Assembly (NCBI GenBank): GCA_964619055.1
Contig: CAZUDB010000033.1
Span: 1 to 38,570 of the forward strand
DNA length: 38,570 nt
Reading direction: 5' to 3'
Source: CAYVUM01 sp964619055
GTDB lineage: Bacteria > Pseudomonadota > Alphaproteobacteria > Rhodospirillales > Defluviicoccaceae
Below the pieces are notes generated by a model. That model searched no databases and had not been told where the DNA came from. It was given only the letters and a program-made list of their open reading frames with translations. The translations under genes and the position numbers were made by a program. Positions 8,364 through 17,068 of this stretch are shown piece by piece. Numbering within the stretch: the stretch's first letter is position 1; every line of letters begins with the position of its first letter.

Positions 8364-9016
8364 TGGACGTTATACTGCTCCAGCGGGTGACCAAGCTTGG
8401 TCAGATTGGCGATGTGGTCAATGTTCGCCCCGGATACGCCCGCAACTACTTGTTGCCGCAGCGTAAAGCCATGCGTGCGACGGACGAGAACCGCAAGCGC
8501 ATCGAGGCCGAAAAGTCCCAGCTTGAGGCAATCAATCTCGAGCGCAAGGTGGATGCCGAACGGGTCGCGGACAGTATGACGGGCTTTTCCGTCGTCCTCA
8601 TCCGGCAAGCCGGCGAAAGCGGGCAGCTTTACGGCTCCGTGAATGCGCGCGACATCGCCGAGGCCGCCCGCGAGAACGGCGTGACCTTGAATCGCAATCA
8701 GATTGAATTAGCGCGCCCCATCAAGACCCTTGGCATCTACACTGTGGCTGCAGCGCTCCATCCGGAAGTGATCGTCGATATCACGGTCAATGTTGCGCGC
8801 TCGCTTGAGCAAGCAGAGATGCAGGCGGAGACCGGTAGAGCGGCACTTCGCAGCGATGCGGACGACGCCATTGACGGCATGGCGTCGGAATCGTTCGGCG
8901 GTCGGGACGCCGGCACGGACGAGGCCTGGGAGCCGGTGGTGAGTGTCGAAGATCAGCCGAGGCTTGATGCTGAATCGATTGAAGTGGCCGATGACGGGGC
9001 GATTCGCCCAGAGTAG
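8363..9016 (+). CDS. rplI: 50S ribosomal protein L9, with C-terminal extension
   Basis: Binds 23S rRNA near the L1 stalk. The N-terminal domain is classical (MDVILLQRVTKLGQIGD, VRPGYARNYLLPQ), then the connecting helix (ENRKRIEAEKSQLEA) and the C-terminal domain (GQLYGSVNARDIAEA, IKTLGIYTV, VTVNVARS-like VNVARSLEQAE). The start at 8363 shares its A with the DUF2232 stop and has AAGGA eight bases upstream. At 217 residues it exceeds the roughly 150 of the core protein; residues from about 151 on are acidic, low in complexity and probably disordered. Confidence 0.96.
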   Translation: MDVILLQRVTKLGQIGDVVNVRPGYARNYLLPQRKAMRATDENRKRIEAEKSQLEAINLERKVDAERVADSMTGFSVVLIRQAGESGQLYGSVNARDIAEAARENGVTLNRNQIELARPIKTLGIYTVAAALHPEVIVDITVNVARSLEQAEMQAETGRAALRSDADDAIDGMASESFGGRDAGTDEAWEPVVSVEDQPRLDAESIEVADDGAIRPE

Positions 9017-9183
9017 GCCACATATCGGTACCGTTGGCTGGCAAGCCTGTCCACAGGGTTGTCCCCGGCTTTCCACGTGACTCACAGCCTGCGGGCCAAC
9101 CCGGGACCGTCGTCCCCGGTGAATTGGGTTATCCCAGCGGAAGCCTTGGCGTGGATCGGCTCTTCTGCCTGTAGACTGCTGTG

Positions 9184-10671
9184 ATGGAGACGACGGTCCT
9201 CGAAGCCACCTCGGCACCGGCACTGCGAACACCCGGATTTCGCCGGCTGCCGCACAACATCGAAGCCGAGCGGGGGGTCCTGGGTGCCATCTTCCTCGAC
9301 AATCAGCGCGGCTATGAAGCCGTCGCCGAGTTTCTGCTTCCGGACCACTTCGCTCTGCGTGAACACGGTCGGATCTTCGAGGCCTGCCGGACGCTGATCG
9401 AGCGGGGGCAGACCGCCAATCCCACCACGCTCGGCCCGCATTTTGAGCAGAACGGTGTGCTTTCCGATGTGGGTGGCGGTGCATACCTGGTCGAGTTGCT
9501 GGATTCCGCCATCACGGTGATCAACGCCGCCGAATACGGGCGCATTGTCTACGACTGCTATCTCCGCCGGGAGTTGATCGTGCTCGGTGAGAGCCTGGTC
9601 GATCGGGCCTACGATTCCGACCTTGATGAGTCGGCAAGCACTCAGATCGAACAGGCAGAGCAGAATCTCTACAACCTGGCGGAAACGGGCGATTCCGACG
9701 GGGGATTCAGCGCCTTTGCCGATTCATTGAAGGGCGCCATTACCCTTGCCCGCGCGGCCCACGATCGCGATGGCCAATTGAGCGGCGTGCCGACGGGCCT
9801 AGTGGATATGGACAAGAAGCTTGGCGGTCTGCACGATTCCGATCTGCTGATCATTGCCGGCCGCCCGTCTATGGGAAAAACGGCTCTTGCCACTAATATC
9901 GCCGTCAATGCTGCGGACGCACATCTTGCGTCCAGCGGGAAAGACGGCGCAATCGTAGCGTTCTTCTCCCTCGAAATGTCGGAGGAGCAGTTGGCAACCC
10001 GCGTGCTTGCCGAGCGCGCCCGGATTTCGTCGGATCGGATCCGCCGCGGCTTGGTGGACAAGGACCAGTGGCCACACTTAACCCGTGCCGCCGGCGACCT
10101 TCATGCACTGCCGTTTTTCATTGACGACACTCCGGGAATTTCACTGTCCGCCCTTCGCACGCGGGCGCGTCGGCTGAAAAGACAGCGTGGGCTTGGCCTT
10201 ATCGTCGTCGACTATCTGCAACTCATCAGTTCGACACCGGGCCAGCGCCACGAAAACCGCGTCTCGGAGCTATCGGCCATCACCCGGGGGCTTAAGGGCA
10301 TTGCCAAGGAGCTGGATATTCCGGTCGTGGCCTTGTCTCAGCTCAGCCGGGCGGTAGAGCAACGCGATGACAAGCGGCCGCAACTGGCGGATTTGCGCGA
10401 GTCAGGAACGATTGAGCAGGATTCAGACGTGGTGATGTTCGTCTTTCGCGAACAGTATTATCTTGAGCGCTCCGAGCCAGTGCAAAAGACCGACGAGGAT
10501 GAGAAGACCTTTCTCAAGCGCCATGGCCGCTGGCAGGAACGCTGCGAGGAGGTTTGGAATACGGCCGAAGTCATTGTTGCCAAACACCGCCATGGCCCGA
10601 TCGGCTCGGTGAAGCTGTTCTTCGAAGGTGAGTTCACCCGTTTCGGCAACCTGGAGACGCGCGGCGACTAA
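9184..10671 (+). CDS. dnaB: Replicative DNA helicase
   Basis: The hexameric helicase that unwinds DNA ahead of the replisome; 495 residues. N-terminal domain: LPHNIEAERGVLGAIFLD and LREHGRIFEACRTLI, which binds DnaG primase. C-terminal RecA-like motor: Walker A in GRPSMGKTALA (about residues 226-236), FFSLEMSEEQLATR, LIVVDYLQLIS (Walker B), LSQLSRAVEQRDDKRP, LRESGTIEQDSDVV and VAKHRHGPIGSV. A GTG directly precedes the chosen ATG and could serve as the start; neither has a strong ribosome site. The 167 bases before it carry no confident promoter. No intein is present. Confidence 0.97.
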   Translation: METTVLEATSAPALRTPGFRRLPHNIEAERGVLGAIFLDNQRGYEAVAEFLLPDHFALREHGRIFEACRTLIERGQTANPTTLGPHFEQNGVLSDVGGGAYLVELLDSAITVINAAEYGRIVYDCYLRRELIVLGESLVDRAYDSDLDESASTQIEQAEQNLYNLAETGDSDGGFSAFADSLKGAITLARAAHDRDGQLSGVPTGLVDMDKKLGGLHDSDLLIIAGRPSMGKTALATNIAVNAADAHLASSGKDGAIVAFFSLEMSEEQLATRVLAERARISSDRIRRGLVDKDQWPHLTRAAGDLHALPFFIDDTPGISLSALRTRARRLKRQRGLGLIVVDYLQLISSTPGQRHENRVSELSAITRGLKGIAKELDIPVVALSQLSRAVEQRDDKRPQLADLRESGTIEQDSDVVMFVFREQYYLERSEPVQKTDEDEKTFLKRHGRWQERCEEVWNTAEVIVAKHRHGPIGSVKLFFEGEFTRFGNLETRGD

Positions 10672-10709
10672 CTGCGTCCAAGCTACGAACGGCGAGGCAG
10701 CACCACAGC

Positions 10710-11846
10710 ATGGCCGAAGCAGCGCTCGCTCACGCGATTCTCACCATTGATCTGGATGCGATCGTCGCCAACTGGCGCACGCTGCGTGATCGGGTGGCGC
10801 CGGCCGAATGCGCCAGCGTGATCAAAGCAGACGCCTATGGTCTCGGCGCCGAGTACGTTGCGCCGACGCTGTTTCGTGCCGGCTGCCGCCAGTTTTTTGT
10901 GGCGACTGTAGAGGAGGGCGGCAAGGTCCGGGAAAGCCTGATCCGGGCTGCAGGACCGAACGAAGCTCCCGCTGCAGCCATCTCCGTGCTCGGCGGTATT
11001 CCCGGCGATGCCATTGACTGGGCCCTCCGCCAAGATCTGGAGCCCGTGCTCAACAGCCTTGGCGACATCGAGGTGTGGTCCGCGGCGGCAAAACGGCGTG
11101 AGCAGGCGTTTTCTGTCGCCGTTCACCTGGACACTGGCATGTCCCGCTTGGGTCTACCTCCGGCCGATGTGGCGACTCTGGCTGCGAATCCCGATCGGCT
11201 TGAGGGGCTCTTAGTTTCTCGCTGGCTCAGCCACCTGGCCTGCGCGGACGAACCGGAACACCCGCTGAACACTCTGCAACACCAGGAGTTTACGGACGCA
11301 GTGGTGCGCTTGCCGCGTGCACCGACATCATTCGCGAATTCGGCCGGCATTTTCTTAGGGCACAAGTGGCACGGCGACTTGGTGCGACCGGGGATCGCGC
11401 TCTATGGCGGTAACCCGGCTCCGGCCCAGCCAAACCCGATGAGGCCCGTCGTCGCCCTGGAAGCACGCATCCTCCAAGTGCGGGAAATTGACCGCCACCG
11501 AACGGTTGGCTACGGTGCGACCCATCGAGCGGATCGTCGAACTCGGCTGGCTACCGTCGGCGTCGGTTACGCTGACGGATGGTTGCGATCGTCGAGCAAC
11601 CGGGGGATGGGTATGTTGGCCGGCCGGCCCGTGCCGATCGTGGGACGTGTTTCGATGGATCTGATGACCTTTGATGTCTCGTCCGTGCCGGAGGCGGACT
11701 TACGTGCGGCACGCACAATCGCGCTCATCGGCGATCCGGCGCCGAGCCTGGATGCTGTTGCGGCCGCTGCCGGTACGATTGGCTACGAGATCCTGACGGC
11801 GCTTGGCGATCGGTACCATCGCGTATACGTGGGCGCAGATGCATAA
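10710..11846 (+). CDS. alr: Alanine racemase
   Basis: A PLP enzyme making D-alanine for peptidoglycan; 378 residues. The PLP lysine is Lys39 in VIKADAYGLG, and the catalytic tyrosine of the opposite face is in TVGVGYADGWLR. Other signatures are VHLDTGMSRLGL, RPGIALYGGNP, VGRVSMDLMTFDVS and GYEILTALGDRYHRVY. It lies 38 bases after dnaB, consistent with the common dnaB-alr arrangement of alphaproteobacteria and probably cotranscribed. Confidence 0.95.
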   Translation: MAEAALAHAILTIDLDAIVANWRTLRDRVAPAECASVIKADAYGLGAEYVAPTLFRAGCRQFFVATVEEGGKVRESLIRAAGPNEAPAAAISVLGGIPGDAIDWALRQDLEPVLNSLGDIEVWSAAAKRREQAFSVAVHLDTGMSRLGLPPADVATLAANPDRLEGLLVSRWLSHLACADEPEHPLNTLQHQEFTDAVVRLPRAPTSFANSAGIFLGHKWHGDLVRPGIALYGGNPAPAQPNPMRPVVALEARILQVREIDRHRTVGYGATHRADRRTRLATVGVGYADGWLRSSSNRGMGMLAGRPVPIVGRVSMDLMTFDVSSVPEADLRAARTIALIGDPAPSLDAVAAAAGTIGYEILTALGDRYHRVYVGADA

Positions 11847-11860
11847 ACTGGCATGACGGA

Positions 11861-12634
11861 ATGAACCTCTTTCAAGCGGTCGGGCGGCTGTTCATCAGCT
11901 TTTTAGCGACGACGGGGCGGCTCGTGCTGTTCACCGGCGCGGGCGTAAGCAGCATCGTGCGGCCACCCTTCTACTTTCGTAATCTGCTCCGCCAGATGGT
12001 CGAAATCGGCTACTATTCGCTGCCGGTGGTGGGTTTAACAGCGATTTTTGCTGGTATGGTCCTGGCCCTGCAAAGCTACACGGGCTTTGCGCGGTTTTCC
12101 GCAGAAGGTGCCATTGCCAACGTCGTCGTCGTGTCGCTTACCCGCGAACTGGGGCCGGTGTTGGCCGGGCTGATGGTGTCCGGCCGGATCGGCGCATCGA
12201 TGGCGGCGGAAATCGGAACGATGCGCGTGACCGAGCAACTCGACGCGCTGACGACATTAAACACTAATCCATTGCGCTATATGGTGGCGCCGCGAATTCT
12301 CGCTGGCGTACTGACCTTGCCACCGTTGGTCCTGGTCGCCGACATCATTGGCGTGTTTGGCGGATATCTCGTTGCCGTCCATAAGCTTGGCTTCAACCCG
12401 TCACTCTACATACAAAACACTTGGACCTTTCTCACCACTGAGGATGTGGTGTCCGGCCTCGTTAAGGCCGCAGTTTTCGGGTTCATTGTTACACTGATGG
12501 GCTGCTATTTTGGCTACCATTCCCGTGGAGGTGCCAAAGGCGTCGGCGCGGCCACGACCAACGCCGTCGTGTCCTCGGCGATCTTGATCCTTTGTTTCGA
12601 TTATATCTTGACCGAGATGTTCTTCGCGAAATGA
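11861..12634 (+). CDS. mlaE: MlaE-type phospholipid ABC permease
   Basis: Inner-membrane permease of the Mla/MCE lipid transport system that keeps outer-membrane asymmetry; 257 residues, family-typical. Recognisable MlaE features are LVGLTAIF-like VVGLTAIFAGMVLALQSY, LTRELGPVLAGLMVSGRIGAS (cut here into SLTRELGPVLAGLMV and SGRIGASMAAEIGTM), VTEQLDAL and the repeated hydrophobic segments. It follows alr by 14 bases and overlaps mlaF by four bases. The periplasmic MCE subunit (MlaD) that would complete the core is not in this window. Confidence 0.92.
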   Translation: MNLFQAVGRLFISFLATTGRLVLFTGAGVSSIVRPPFYFRNLLRQMVEIGYYSLPVVGLTAIFAGMVLALQSYTGFARFSAEGAIANVVVVSLTRELGPVLAGLMVSGRIGASMAAEIGTMRVTEQLDALTTLNTNPLRYMVAPRILAGVLTLPPLVLVADIIGVFGGYLVAVHKLGFNPSLYIQNTWTFLTTEDVVSGLVKAAVFGFIVTLMGCYFGYHSRGGAKGVGAATTNAVVSSAILILCFDYILTEMFFAK

Positions 12635-13407
12635 GGAACGGCGAGCCGAAGATTCGGGTCCGCGGGCTCCACAAAGCGTTTAGTCAAAAGGTGGTCCTTG
12701 CGGGCGTCAATCTGGATGTGGGCGTCGGCGAATCGGTGGTCGTGATCGGCGGTTCGGGAACCGGCAAGTCCGTCTTGATCAAGTGCATTCTCGGTCTCCT
12801 GGAGCCCGATGGCGGGAGCATTGCCATCGATGGCGAGGAGGTCGTCGGGCTTGGCGGGCGGGAGCGCGAACGCATTAACCGCAAATTCGGTATGCTTTTT
12901 CAGGGCGGCGCATTGTTCGACAGTCTGCCCGTTTGGGAAAATGTGTCGTTCGGATTGCTCTCCACGAAGCGCGCCCGCCGCGGTGAGGCGCGTTCCCTTG
13001 CCGTCGAAACGCTCGCGAAGGTGGGACTGGGTCCCGAGGTGGCAGCCCTGTATCCCGCTGAGTTGTCGGGCGGCATGCAAAAGCGGGTGGCGCTCGCGCG
13101 TGCCGTAGCCACTGGCCCCGAGATCGTGTTTTTTGACGAACCTACAACTGGGCTCGATCCGATTATGGCCGATGTCATCAACAATCTGATCGTCAAGACC
13201 ACCAGGGACGTCGGCGCCTCGGCCTTGTCCATCACCCACGACATGGCGAGCGCCCGCAAGATCGCCCACCGCATTGCCATGCTCTATGAGGGCCGGATTA
13301 TCTGGTCGGGACCGGCCGCCGAGATTGACGACTGCCAGGAGCCCCATGTGGACCAGTTCGTCCATGGCCGGGCCGACGGCCCGATCCGTATGGCTGTGAG
13401 GGCATAG
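12631..13407 (+). CDS. mlaF: MlaF-type ABC ATPase
   Basis: The ATPase partner of MlaE; 258 residues from the ATG at 12631, which overlaps the mlaE stop (ATGA). An earlier in-frame ATG would lie inside mlaE. Motifs: Walker A GGSGTGKSV (residues 41-49), signature LSGGMQKRVALARA (near 145), Walker B FFDEPTTGLDPIM (near 167), and the switch His in SITHDMASARKIA. The Met in the signature (GGMQKR) and TTGLDPIMADVI are typical of Mla ATPases and not of other importers. It has no own ribosome site and is translationally coupled. Confidence 0.93.
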   Translation: MRNGEPKIRVRGLHKAFSQKVVLAGVNLDVGVGESVVVIGGSGTGKSVLIKCILGLLEPDGGSIAIDGEEVVGLGGRERERINRKFGMLFQGGALFDSLPVWENVSFGLLSTKRARRGEARSLAVETLAKVGLGPEVAALYPAELSGGMQKRVALARAVATGPEIVFFDEPTTGLDPIMADVINNLIVKTTRDVGASALSITHDMASARKIAHRIAMLYEGRIIWSGPAAEIDDCQEPHVDQFVHGRADGPIRMAVRA

Positions 13408-13462
13408 CACCAAGCCAGCGGCCCACATGGTCAGATCAAGCTCGGCCAGGAAGGACACGCCC

Positions 13463-14869
13463 GTGCCGCGATCCACCACCGCTTATGTTTGCCAGGCCTG
13501 TGGTGCTGCCCACGCCAAATGGCAGGGGCAGTGCGGATCGTGCGGCGACTGGAACACGCTCGTGGAGGAAATCCGCGAGGAGCGAGTGCCGAAAGGGGGC
13601 GATGGCCGGCGCGGGAGAAAACTCAGCCTTGCAAGCTTGGCCGGCTCGGCGGCGCCTGTGTCCCGGTTGTTGAGCGGGATCGCGGAGTTTGATCGCGTCA
13701 CCGGTGGGGGATTGGTTCCCGGCTCCGTACTGCTGATCGGCGGCGACCCTGGTATCGGCAAGTCGACCCTGCTGCTGCAGATTGCCGCGGCCCTCGCTGG
13801 GACCTCCGACAATGATCTCGGTGCGGCCTACATCTCCGGAGAGGAAGCGATCGACCAATTGCGTCTGCGGGCGAGACGCCTTGGGCTCGCTGATGCGCCC
13901 GTTGGCTTGGCGGCGGCGACGTCGGTCAACGATATCGCAGCGACACTGGACGAGGCCGACGGGCCAGACTTGGTTGTTGTCGACTCGATCCAAACCCTGT
14001 TCGTGGAGTCTCTGGACTCCGCACCCGGTACGGTGGCGCAAGTTCGGGCGTCCGTATTGGACTTGGTCCGGTTGGCCAAGCGGCGCGGATTTATCCTGTT
14101 GCTGGTGGGGCACGTCACCAAGGAGGGTATGCTCGCCGGTCCGCGTGTTGTCGAGCATATGGTCGACTGCGTGCTTTATTTTGAAGGCGAGCGCACGCAT
14201 CAGTTCCGGATCCTGCGCGCCGTCAAAAACCGATTCGGTGCAGCCGACGAAATTGGCGTGTTCCAAATGTCCGATCGCGGCTTGATTGAGGTGGCCAATC
14301 CGTCAGCCTTGTTTCTGGCCGATCGCGAAGTTGCCGTTCCCGGCTGCTGCGTCTACGCGGGGATGGAGGGTTCGCGTCCTGTTCTTGTGGAAATTCAAGC
14401 GCTTGTGGCACAAACCAGCTATGGTACGCCACGGCGAGCCGTCGTCGGGTGGGATCCAGCGCGGCTCGCGATGGTCATCGCCGTTTTGGAATCCCGTTGT
14501 GGTCTGGCGTTCGGGGGCGTTGATGTGTATTTGAATGTGGCGGGTGGATTGCGGATCGGTGAGCCGGCGGCGGATTTGGCCGTGGCCGGAGCGTTGGCTT
14601 CCGCCCATCTCGGCGTGGCTGTGCCACCGGAAGCCGTGATTTTCGGCGAGATAGGCTTGGCCGGGGAGGTTAGAGCAGTCACACGCTCCGACGCGCGGTT
14701 GAGGGAAGCGGCGAAATTGGGCTTTTCCGAGGCGATCGTGCCTTACCGCCGCAATCACGAGGATCACGCGTCATCGGAAACGGTGCGGATACGCCCCATG
14801 GCGCGCGTCGCCGGATTGATCGAGACGCTGTCGGAGTCCCAGCAGGCACGGAGGGCGAAGCATGGATGA
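13463..14869 (+). CDS. radA: DNA repair protein RadA (Sms)
   Basis: A RecA-related branch-migration ATPase in recombinational repair. Parts: N-terminal zinc finger (YVCQACGAAHAKWQGQCGSC), Walker A GGDPGIGKST (near residues 92-101), VVVDSIQTLF, the RadA-specific KNRFG (near 255), and a C-terminal Lon-protease-like domain (VDVYLNVAGGLRIGEPAADLAVA, GEIGLAGEVRAV). The GTG at 13463 is preferred: it has AAGGA seven bases upstream and yields the family-like start PRSTTAYVCQACG, 468 residues. An ATG at 13427 gives 480 residues but lacks a ribosome site. It overlaps cvpA by eight bases. Confidence 0.95.
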   Translation: MPRSTTAYVCQACGAAHAKWQGQCGSCGDWNTLVEEIREERVPKGGDGRRGRKLSLASLAGSAAPVSRLLSGIAEFDRVTGGGLVPGSVLLIGGDPGIGKSTLLLQIAAALAGTSDNDLGAAYISGEEAIDQLRLRARRLGLADAPVGLAAATSVNDIAATLDEADGPDLVVVDSIQTLFVESLDSAPGTVAQVRASVLDLVRLAKRRGFILLLVGHVTKEGMLAGPRVVEHMVDCVLYFEGERTHQFRILRAVKNRFGAADEIGVFQMSDRGLIEVANPSALFLADREVAVPGCCVYAGMEGSRPVLVEIQALVAQTSYGTPRRAVVGWDPARLAMVIAVLESRCGLAFGGVDVYLNVAGGLRIGEPAADLAVAGALASAHLGVAVPPEAVIFGEIGLAGEVRAVTRSDARLREAAKLGFSEAIVPYRRNHEDHASSETVRIRPMARVAGLIETLSESQQARRAKHG

Positions 14870-15560
14870 TGTCGGGGGCGTAACCGCAGCGGACATCGGT
14901 ATCGTCGTGTTTTTGCTCGTTTCGGGCTTTCTTGCGTTTGTGCGTGGGTTCATTCGCGAAGTGCTTACGATTGCCGGACTGATTGGCGCCATTGTTGCCG
15001 CATTGTATGGCTATCCATACTTGGCCCCCTACGCGGAGCAAGCCGTGGGAGACAGCCGGCTCGCGAACTTAGCTGCCGGCGGCGGCATTTTCATCGTGTC
15101 ATTGATCTGTTTCATGATCTTGACCGGCGCCCTGTCTGGGCTGGTTAGCAGTGCCCAACTAGGCGCCGTGGATCGCTCGCTCGGGTTTGCCTTCGGCTTG
15201 GTGCGAGGTGCAGCGATTATTTGCCTAGTTTGGATCGGTATTTCGTTCGTTTGGTCTCCCGATGACATGCCCGCCGCGATCAGGGACGCCAAGTCGCGCC
15301 CGCTTGTGGAGGCGGGCGGGGAGCTTCTGGCGCCCCTGGCCGATGCCCTAAAGCCGTTGGTCGCCAGCGGCACAGATGAAAAAGGGGCCGTCGGATCCAC
15401 CGTCGATGGGGCGATCAAGGCACTCGAGACTGAAAAAATGCTGCGCGATCTGAACTCCCCCAAGCCCAAGGCAGCCGAGTCCGATCCGTCGGGTGGCTAT
15501 GATCCCGCCGAGCGTAACGATCTGGACCGGCTGATCGAAAACAGCCGGGCACAACAGTGA
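14862..15560 (+). CDS. cvpA: CvpA family membrane protein
   Basis: A 232-residue inner-membrane protein. The N-terminal two thirds carry four hydrophobic segments (IGIVVFLLVSGFLAFVRG, VLTIAGLIGAIVAALYG, GGIFIVSLICFMILTGAL, FAFGLVRGAAIICLVWIG), with the conserved FVRGFIREVL and VDRSLGFAFGLVRG motifs of CvpA. The last 80 residues are soluble and Pro/Asp-rich. CvpA was first tied to colicin V production and is linked to envelope stress tolerance; its biochemical role is unclear. The start has GGAGG upstream, inside radA, and the stop overlaps the purF GTG start. Confidence 0.88.
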   Translation: MDDVGGVTAADIGIVVFLLVSGFLAFVRGFIREVLTIAGLIGAIVAALYGYPYLAPYAEQAVGDSRLANLAAGGGIFIVSLICFMILTGALSGLVSSAQLGAVDRSLGFAFGLVRGAAIICLVWIGISFVWSPDDMPAAIRDAKSRPLVEAGGELLAPLADALKPLVASGTDEKGAVGSTVDGAIKALETEKMLRDLNSPKPKAAESDPSGGYDPAERNDLDRLIENSRAQQ

Positions 15561-17065
15561 CGGACGCGCGCCCTCAGTACACGACGGCAGGCGGCAAGAA
15601 AGGCGCGTTACTGATCGACGGTTCTTGGACAGGTGATGATGACGATCGGTTCCATGAGGAATGCGGCGTCTTCGGCATCCACAATCATCCGGACGCGTCG
15701 GCGGCGGCGGCCCTTGGCCTGCATGCACTCCAGCATCGCGGCCAGGAGGCCTGCGGCATCGTCAGTTACGATGGTGTTCATTTCCATTCCCATCGCGCGC
15801 TGGGGCTGGTTGGGGACAACTTTGGAACCGAGGACGTCATCAAGCGGATGCCGGGACGCCTGAGCCTCGGCCATGTCCGCTACGCCACGACCGGCGACAC
15901 TGTTATGCGCAACGTGCAGCCGCTGTTCGCTGATCTCGCCTTGGGCGGCGTTGCTATTGCCCACAACGGCAACCTGACCAACGCATTGACCATTCGAAAG
16001 GCACTGGTGCAGCGTGGTGCGATCTTTCAATCCACGTCGGACACGGAAACGATCATCCATTTAATCGCGACCAGCAGCCACACGACCATCGTTGAGCGGC
16101 TTATCGACGCCATGCGTCAGTTGGAGGGAGCTTATTCCCTGGTCGCGATCACCCGCAGCAAGCTGATCGGAATGCGCGATCCGTATGGGGTACGGCCGCT
16201 GGTGCTGGGTCGGCTCGGGGACTCAATGATCCTTAGCTCGGAGACGTGCGCGCTCGACATTATCGGGGCCGACTTCGTGCGGGATGTGGACCCCGGTGAA
16301 ATCGTGGTCGTGGATGAGGACGGGCTGCGGAGCGTGCGACCCTTCGTCGCCATGCCGAATCGATTCTGCGTGTTCGAGTACATTTATTTTGCTCGCCCCG
16401 ACAGCACGCTGGCAGGCCAGAACGTGTACGCGGTGCGCCGGCAGATTGGCGTGGAATTAGCGCGTGAAAGTCCGGTTTCAGCCGATTTGGTCGTTCCTGT
16501 TCCGGACTCCGGCGTGCCCTCGGCCATCGGCTTCGCTGAAGAGGCCGGTATACCCTTTGAGCTTGGCATTATCCGGAATCACTACGTGGGACGAACCTTC
16601 ATCGAGCCCAAGGATCGAATCCGCCACTTGGGCGTCAAGCTCAAGCATAACGCCAACGTCACCCGGCTGAAAGGCAAGCGGATCGTCCTGGTCGATGACT
16701 CAATCGTGCGCGGTACCACGTCGATCAAGATAGTCGAAATGGTTCGTAGCGCGGGTGCGATGGAAGTGCACATGCGGATCTCGAGCCCACCGACGACCAA
16801 CTCCTGCTTTTACGGGATCGACACACCGGAAAAGAAGGAACTGTTGGCCTCCTCACGCAACGTGGAGGAGATGGCGAAGTACATTGGTGTCGACTCGCTC
16901 GCCTACGTGTCCCTGGATGGACTCTACCGCGCGGTCGGCGAAGCTGGGCGGAATCCTGACCACCCGCAGTACTGTGATGCGTGTTTCACCGGAGACTATC
17001 CAATCCGCCTTATCGACCAAGTGTCTCAGCCTGTGGGTGAGCAGTTGTCGCTTCTGGAGGACTGA
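15557..17065 (+). CDS. purF: Amidophosphoribosyltransferase
   Basis: Catalyses the first committed step of purine synthesis, PRPP plus glutamine to phosphoribosylamine. The start is GTG at 15557, overlapping the cvpA stop. The N-terminal nucleophile is Cys36 (EECGVFGIHNH), so a 35-residue propeptide must be cut off, longer than the 11 residues of the Bacillus enzyme. The glutaminase domain shows GIVSYDG and IAHNGNLTN; the PRPP loop is IVLVDDSIVRGTTS (near 377). Cysteines near residues 270 (RFCVFEYIYF), 416 (SCFYGID), 473 and 476 (YCDACF) match the ligands of the Bacillus-type [4Fe-4S] cluster. Confidence 0.96.
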   Translation: MTDARPQYTTAGGKKGALLIDGSWTGDDDDRFHEECGVFGIHNHPDASAAAALGLHALQHRGQEACGIVSYDGVHFHSHRALGLVGDNFGTEDVIKRMPGRLSLGHVRYATTGDTVMRNVQPLFADLALGGVAIAHNGNLTNALTIRKALVQRGAIFQSTSDTETIIHLIATSSHTTIVERLIDAMRQLEGAYSLVAITRSKLIGMRDPYGVRPLVLGRLGDSMILSSETCALDIIGADFVRDVDPGEIVVVDEDGLRSVRPFVAMPNRFCVFEYIYFARPDSTLAGQNVYAVRRQIGVELARESPVSADLVVPVPDSGVPSAIGFAEEAGIPFELGIIRNHYVGRTFIEPKDRIRHLGVKLKHNANVTRLKGKRIVLVDDSIVRGTTSIKIVEMVRSAGAMEVHMRISSPPTTNSCFYGIDTPEKKELLASSRNVEEMAKYIGVDSLAYVSLDGLYRAVGEAGRNPDHPQYCDACFTGDYPIRLIDQVSQPVGEQLSLLED

Positions 17066-17068
17066 CCA

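Noticed and set aside
9046..9060. DnaA box or origin element before dnaB (CTGTCCACA)
   Set aside because: Only seven of nine matches to TTATCCACA and a single copy, with no AT-rich unwinding region nearby.
12601..14266. Two long antisense frames (292 and 276 codons) opposite mlaF and radA
   Set aside because: Shadow frames of well-supported genes, with no domain similarity and no ribosome sites.
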